From Parapristionchus giblindavisi (taxonomy: Eukaryota > Nematoda > Chromadorea > Rhabditida > Diplogasteridae), in NCBI GenBank assembly GCA_943737045.1, contig CALSFV010000393.1, positions 124,001 to 188,000 of the forward strand: 64,000 nucleotides of DNA. Direction: 5' to 3'. The first letter of the stretch is position 1; the number at the start of each line of letters is the position of its first letter. The translations under genes and the position numbers were made by a program. The notes below the pieces were generated by a model, which did no database searches, was not told the DNA's origin, and was given only the letters and a program-made list of their open reading frames with translations. This document shows positions 58,114 to 64,000 of the stretch, one piece after another.

Positions 58114-61100
58114 TTACTTGGCCACGCTAGCGGAGAAATCAACGGGACCCTTCGTGTTCGATCCTTCAGCCTTAAGCTTCGACTCATCGGCAGTGTCAAA
58201 CTTGTCCAACAACATCGTCAGGCCGGTATCCTGAAGAGAAAACACATTTGCATACAACATGGCGACGTTTACTAGAATCACACCACATGGCGACGTTTAC
58301 TAGAACTACACGTCATGGCGACGTTTACTAGGACCACACCAAATGGCGACGTTTCCTAATACCACACCACACCATATAACACACTGCACACAGTATCCCA
58401 ATCATCCCCACCATCTACCGTACTCACATTGATATCGTCATGAGTGAGCTTGTCCAGGATGGGTTTGCTGTTCTCTCCGACCGTATCCTCATCCGCCATC
58501 TGCGCTGCCTCCTCTGAAGTCTCCGATTAGAACGAGGTATTGGCAGACTCGGAGGGCTCCTCGCCCGCCCATTGGTACAGAGCACGCTTCCATACACGCA
58601 CCTGCAAATGAACGGCTCATTATTGATTGATATTATTGATTGATGACCCAACAAATTATTGATTGGCTATATGCTGATCTGTTATAATCGTTGCATTAGT
58701 GCTGGTCGTTTCGATCTTGGATAGTTTGAGTTTAATGTAATACTATACAATCTATAATTTCGATAATAAGTGGACATAATATCGTCGTCTTATCGTCGTT
58801 AAGATTATGCGGAATATCTCCAAGTGTGACAGCTATTATTATGAGCCCGTTTGCGTAAGAGTCGGACAATCAGCAACAGGATCCCGTACAGCAAAAAAAA
58901 TAATTTTTGAGATAATAACATTTTTGAGTTCCTCTCGATATGTTAGAATAATAGGCAAACCCTCGTGGTATGCAACTTTTTTTTGAGCTCGGTATGGAGC
59001 TCCAAAGATGGCCCTTTTTCAGAGTTTTTCGACTATAGCTGGAGATCCGTTGAAGGAAACAGAAAAGTCACAAGAGCAACCCTTGCTCAATTTGTATGAG
59101 GATCATAATGATGATTATTGAAATATAAAAAAGACGTGTTAGTCGACAGATACAAATATTATTTCAATTCAACCAAAAATGTAAGAGCGGAGACGAATAG
59201 GACGCGTGGGTGCGGTCATGATAGACTTGCAAAAAAATTTATGTGAGAAAAACCTCCCGCAAAGCAAGTTATGATTTATTTTGTGTGGGTGTCGAAATAA
59301 AAATTCGCGATGTCTCCACTCAACAAATCCCGATGGGTTCGTTAACTCATCTATCAAATATCACATCAGCGGTCTGTTTAGTATAGTGGATAACGTGTCT
59401 GCACTGTGTTTTGGCTGTCATGGGTTCGATCCCCCTTGCGGCACTTTTCTTTTGCTGATTTTGTGCCGTAGAAAGATTGACATGTTTTACTGTTATTAGG
59501 AAATCGGTAAATTGAACACACTTTATTTTATCCACAAGTGTGAACTTTAACGATTCACCTTGCGGCACTTGTCTTTTGCTTATTTTGTAGTTTTCAAAAT
59601 CAAACGTTCAAGCTTGTTTGTCAGTGTAGATCACTATCGATTTACTTTATTCCCTCTTTGATCCTTGCTGCGCTCTCTTCCATGCCGTTAAAAGGCCCTA
59701 ATGATTCGGATGCGACATGGGATGGAGAAGAATCTGGAGATGACGTAAATAAAATCGGTATTGTTTCACTCCTTTTGTTGTTAAAGTTCACACTTGCGGA
59801 TAAAATAAAGTGTGTTCTATTTACCGATTTCCTAATCACAGTAAAACATGTCAATCTTTCTACGGCAGCAAAATCAGCAAAAGAAAAATGCCGCAAGGGG
59901 GATCGAACCCATGACAGCCAAAAGTGAGCGCTGACACCTTATCCACTACACTACACAGGTCGCTGATTTGATGTTTGATAGATGAGTTAACGAACCCATC
60001 GGGATTTGTAGTGTGAAGACCTCTCGAATTTTTAAATCGACCTCCACAAAAAATAAATCATAACTTGCTTTGCGGGAGGTTTTTTCTCACATAAATTTTT
60101 TTGTAAGTCTATCATGACCGCATCCACTCGCCCTATTCGTCTCCGCTCTTACATTTTTAGTTGAATTGAAATAATATTTGTATCTCTCGACTAACACGTC
60201 TTTTTTTATATTTCCCTAATCATCATTATGATCCTCATACAAATTGAGCAAGGGTTGCTCTTGCGACTTTTCTGTTTCCTTCAACGGATCTCCAGCTATA
60301 GTCGAAAAACTCTGAAAAGGGGCCATCTTTGGAGCTTCATACCGAGCTCAAAAAAAATTTGCATACCACGAGGGTTTGCCTATTATTGAAACATATCGAG
60401 AGGAACTCAAAAATGTTATTATCTCAAAAATTTTTTTTTTGTTGCTGTACCGGAGCTTGTCCGACTCTTACGCAAACGGGCTCTTATATTGTTCGCTATT
60501 ATAAGTTTGTATGTTGTTTTTCGTATACATATTCTAAACAAAAATGAAAGCATCTCTTCAAGAAATTCACCTGTACTTGTTTAGTCTGTGAAACACAGAT
60601 TTGACGGGTGCATGAGAAAACTGCTACAAGATTCCCTATGGCTCCTCTCACACATCGTTCTTTTCCTTAGCCTAGGACATAGTCTACTTATGACAATCAT
60701 AATAACTGTCACACTTGGAGATAATCCTCATAATCTTTGCAATGATAAGAGGTCGTTATTAGAGTAGCTGGACGAGGAAATCTGCTGCAACATTCCCTAT
60801 GGCTACTCTCATACTTTAATATTTTCCTTATCACCTTTCAATTCGTCAGACTAGGAGATCGTCTATAACAAAGTTACTCTTATAACCATGCACCCGTCAC
60901 TTCGGTGTTTCATAGACTAAATAAGTATAGGAGAATTCCTTGAAGAGATACTATTAGCTGTGTACGTAGAACACACCATACAAAATTAGAGTATTTAACG
61001 GACAATAAGGTGTGCAACAGCCATCACTTTTAGTAAAAGATAAAGCCGGTTATTCAAGGCACACAAAGTCCTGCGGGAGATCAATGCTAGGCCAGTGATA

Positions 61101-62354
61101 ATTAGGCTGAGCTATTTACTCATAGACATGGCCGATACAAGTTTCGAAAGCGCTAGAACAAGTTTTTAATGGAACGAAGAAAACTGTAATGATGCACTCG
61201 TACTGGATATCGTCGTGCAAATATCGCCAACGAAGCAAGTTGTCTACAAAATTATTGATCTCTGATCTACAATCGATCGATATTTCATGTTATTGATAAA
61301 TGAGAGAATACTTGAAAATGCCTTGAAACGCTTGCGTACACTTTTCGTTATGAGTAACAAAAAATATTAAGCATTTTGCGGGGGCAAGTTGCTCCGTTGG
61401 TGACACGATCCCCGCCTACTGACTAAAAACGATTTCATGTTTCAGCCAGTCTATGACATGTGAACTGGGGCAGATAACGCAATATTAAAGTCTTGGCCAC
61501 TTATAGGATAATTCACTTTAATTCATCAAAAAATAAAGCAAGGTTCGCAAAATCAAATGTAGGAACAAATAATTTAAGAATATTCTAGAACAATTCAAAT
61601 TCACACTACTAGTGCTTCTTGTTAACGCGCAACAAAAGTATGATATTTGAAATGAATAACTATATTGATTGATCAATCGATCGATAATCGTCATACCTGT
61701 TGATCCCATGATCTCCTAGAGTAGTTGATCAGCTTATTCGGGATCTTCGGATGCACTCCCTTGATGCGGGAGGCCACGTCGATCTCCTGCAGGTAGCGCG
61801 CGTACACCGGCTTCTCCTTAGCCTTGTCCAATTCCTGCAATAAAGGATAAATCAATCGATAAACGATCAAAGCATCGGAATCAATCAATAATCGATGCAA
61901 TATTGATTGGTAACGCAGAAATAATCAATAATCGAAGTTACATTGTTCAGTTAGCAGGGAAATAATAAATCAATATTAGATGCAGTAACTTACTGCATCT
62001 AACCATAGATGGGCACGCTGGGGGAAAGGCTGTCCGCAAACCGGGAAATTGTAAGGCAAGGCTATGCGCATGGGCAATTCTTTGCAGATTTGACTGGAAC
62101 TTTTCCAATTTTTGCGAGGCAAAGCTATGCGCAAGGGAGGGCAAGGCTGTGTGCAAAAAGTATTCGTTTTTACGCGAGTGTTCGATGGCAGTAACAACTA
62201 ATCGATCAATATCAATCAATCAATATACCGTACCTTGCCTCTCTTCTCAATGACTGCGGGAACTTGGCACCATCCGAGCTTGGGATCATCATAGAAGTCT
62301 TTGGGTCTGAAGTCGGATGAGGCGGGCGTCGAGGTAGACTTGCTCGAGAAGAGT
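58114..62354 (-). CDS. cdl-1: Histone stem-loop-binding protein (SLBP) family gene, 5' partial, with in-frame TAA
   Basis: Exons (- strand): 62354-62234, 61834-61697, 58601-58428, 58230-58114; phases agree. The upstream exon or exons are not found in the window. The RNA-binding domain spans exons 1-3: AVIEKRGKELDKAKEKPVYA, then HPKIPNKLINYSRRSWDQQ, then VRVWKRALYQW. YSRRSWDxQ followed by xWKxAL is the hallmark of SLBPs, which bind the 3' stem-loop of replication-dependent histone mRNAs. The usual TPNK reads IPNK, losing the conserved threonine. Exon 3 has TAA at 58529-58527 after SANTSF. The frame continues with SETSEEAAQMADEDT and, across a phase-0 join, TGLTMLLDKFDTADESK to the final TAA. 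The acidic tail may be untranslated, read through, or a sequencing or allelic change. Confidence 0.75.
59374..59446 (+). other. tRNA-like module, left arm of the TTAT element
   Basis: A-box-like TTTAGTATAGTGGATAACG and B-box GGTTCGATCC. The cloverleaf is incomplete and the acceptor does not pair. Confidence 0.55.
59883..59966 (-). other. tRNA-like module, right arm of the TTAT element
   Basis: Inverse copy: TGTAGTGTAGTGGATAAGG and GGTTCGATCC on the - strand. Slightly longer anticodon region than the 59374 copy. Confidence 0.55.
62005..62170. repeat. Dispersed repeat with AGGCTATGCGCA motif, copy 2
   Basis: Close to 22590-22800; lies in an intron of the SLBP-like gene. Confidence 0.65.
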
Positions 62355-62508
62355 CTAGAAAAATGATTTATTTAATTTTTAAACGTAAACATTTCTCCCA
62401 AACACCATTGTCACAGGTACATTCCACCCAATTTTCGAAATGCCCCAATGTTACAAGGTTCCTGCCTAAAACAATCCAGGTGTATTAAGCCAGAAAAGAT
62501 TATATTAG

Positions 62509-62545
62509 GTTGTCGGGAAAGTCTTGACACCTTTTTCAATTGTTT
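62509..62545. mobile_element. Mariner-like terminal repeat fragment
   Basis: TATTAGGTTGTCGGGAAAGT resembles mariner ends following TA. No transposase reading frame follows. Confidence 0.5.
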
Positions 62546-63588
62546 ATTTCTCGAAGCAAACACAAGTACATTATGGGTTGGTTATATGCTCCATCATGAT
62601 AAACAAATGTAGCGCCAACGTTCGGTCAATGTGTGTTTTCCCTCTTTGTAGAACCCAGCCGGGCGCGAAGTAAAGTATTGCTTGAGTGCGGACTCGACAA
62701 TTCCACTGAACTTGAAGGCCCTATCTCGAAAGGCACAGGTCAGGCCTGCGAAAAGCTAGTAATCTGACGGGACCAAGCGATAGGATTCGAGCCTTTGCAA
62801 TTTGACAAGTTTTTAATTTTAAGGTCAATAATTTTACCACTTAGCTATGAGATTTTAGTAATTTTATTTGAACAGTTTTATTTTGTTATTGAGGTAGATG
62901 GATATGCAAAAAAAGATTTGAGAAGATTGGTTGAGTTTGACGCGTTTTATAGGGAAAATAAGAAAAGTGTGACGGACACACACACACAGACAGACAGACA
63001 GACAGACGTGCATTATCATTTTATAGAATAAAGTAATACATCATGCTGTGTTACGTTTTCCTTACGTGCGTATGCCGTAACCCCCTCCGCCGCGTCTCCG
63101 TCGTTACGGCGGAGGTTACGGCGTACGTCCGTCGCGTAAATGTAACAGCGCATCAGAGAGTAGACAACCAACCGTACTCTGAGTCTACAGTAATCTACTG
63201 TACTCGTCTATCTAATCAATCAATATCCTGTCACTTCTGATTCCTGTATCATTAATTCGTGCCCCTAATATAAAGAGATCCCCTCCTACTCTGTCCTATG
63301 CGACGGGGAGCGTTCGCTTTTCTCATATTTATAACTTTTGTTCTCTCTTTATATTGCTATCACAAGCCCTGTTTCGTCACGTCAGCTATTATCGTTTATC
63401 GTATAGGAATCTTTTATTTGGATAAATAAAGAAACAAGCAATCAACAGGGGTTTTGACAGTTCATAGAAAAGAGATCTATTTGTTCTCGAAAGGTTTGAA
63501 TAATCATCTATTGTTAATGAATGTTTTCATATTAAAATTATCAACATTTTATTTTTCCTTATTGCTTTCATTACAACCATGCATGCAA

Positions 63589-63796
63589 CTCTGGTATTTT
63601 GCCACTTAAAGTCTACTTAAACTTTCCCACTTTAAGTAGACTTTAAGTAAACTTAAAGTGAGACGTAAGTCTACTTAAAGTGGTGTGGTATACTGTAATG
63701 CATTTCGTCAAATGTTCTTTCACTTAAAGTTTACTTAAAGTCTACTTAAAGTCTGTGACGTAGTTTAAGTAGACTTTAAGTGGCAAAATACCAGAG
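63589..63796. mobile_element. 208-bp CTCTGGTA palindromic MITE, copy 2
   Basis: Identical by eye to 42532-42739. AA on both sides fits a 2-bp duplication. Confidence 0.85.
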
Positions 63797-64000
63797 AACA
63801 TACATATCGACGACATTATGTCACGTCAAAAATATATAAATTCTGTGAAACAAGCAATCAACATGGTTCGTTCAACTTTATGAAAAAAGCCTATCATTGG
63901 TCGAATAGATAGATTTTTCAAATAAAAGATTTTTTTCTGATTTCACATGTTATCAACTGGACTTTAAAGAACTTTTATCATTTGTTGTTCAAACGGTGTA

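Larger units (their letters stand above)
58843..60483. mobile_element. 1.64-kb fold-back element in an SLBP-gene intron, TTAT-flanked
   Basis: Inverted ends GAGCCCGTTTGCGTAAGAGT and inverse. TTAT at 58839-58842 and 60484-60487. The end layout GAG...TAAGAGTCGG resembles the TTAA family B ends (GAG...TAAGACTCG). Each arm holds a tRNA-like module. No transposase frame. Confidence 0.8.
62355..64000. other. Right end, no exon recognised
   Basis: Contains a mariner-like terminus (62509-62545), a copy of the intron repeat near copy A exon 6 (62880-63036, with ACAGACAG microsatellite), the GTTACGGCG repeat (63041-63240) and a 208-bp MITE. The missing 5' exons of the SLBP-like gene must lie here unrecognised or beyond the window. 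Confidence 0.5.

Noticed and set aside
58424..58654. 76-residue - strand ORF at the SLBP exon 3
   Set aside because: A different frame from the SLBP reading (VRVWKRALYQW); the ORF only runs on because the real frame has the TAA.

Overview
The window looks like a piece of a nematode nuclear genome, probably a rhabditid. The reasons are small introns with TTTCAG-like acceptors, acceptor sites placed directly in front of start codons (as at trans-splice sites), abundant CTACCGTAA-type repeats, and three genes with recognisable nematode or animal relatives. Most of the 64 kb is non-coding and built from palindromic (fold-back) DNA transposons, MITEs, microsatellites and LINE remnants. No operon-like array, CRISPR array or rRNA gene was seen.

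Left end (1-8.4 kb, + strand): the last exons of a myosin-phosphatase targeting subunit gene (mel-11/PPP1R12 type) encode its C-terminal leucine zipper. The zipper exon is duplicated, giving two alternative ends. Next come a 5'-truncated LINE reverse transcriptase (- strand), a clean tRNA-His(GTG) gene, and a previously hidden four-exon, 80-residue gene (- strand, 4716-5200). A large fold-back repeat (about 5663-7434) has a TA-flanked element inside it.

Centre (8.4-55.9 kb): one giant inverted duplication. The left arm is about 8434-30611, the right arm about 31698-55892, and the spacer is about 1.1 kb. Each arm carries a ZYG-11/ZER-1 family gene (LRR + ARM, CUL2 substrate receptor type), and the two copies point at each other. 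Copy A (+) has 16 exons coding 716 aa. Copy B (-) has the first 15 exons with exactly the same lengths, but no exon 16, because the duplication ends in intron 15. All the size difference between arms comes from insertions in introns, so each arm supplies 'empty sites' for insertions in the other. This allows precise reading of target-site duplications: TTAA (several families), TA, TTA, 5 bp, 8 bp (hAT) and 9 bp (MULE-like). A 1.4-kb (AAT)n expansion sits in intron 8 of copy B. A 3.06-kb tandem duplication sits in intron 15 of copy A.

Right end (55.9-64 kb): dispersed repeats, then four exons of a histone stem-loop-binding protein (SLBP/cdl-1 type) gene on the - strand. One exon has an in-frame TAA. 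A 1.6-kb fold-back element lies in one intron.

A recurring theme is tRNA-like modules (A-box and B-box present, usually poor acceptor stems) inside many structurally different palindromic elements. Several families with different ends and different target-site duplications each carry such a module.
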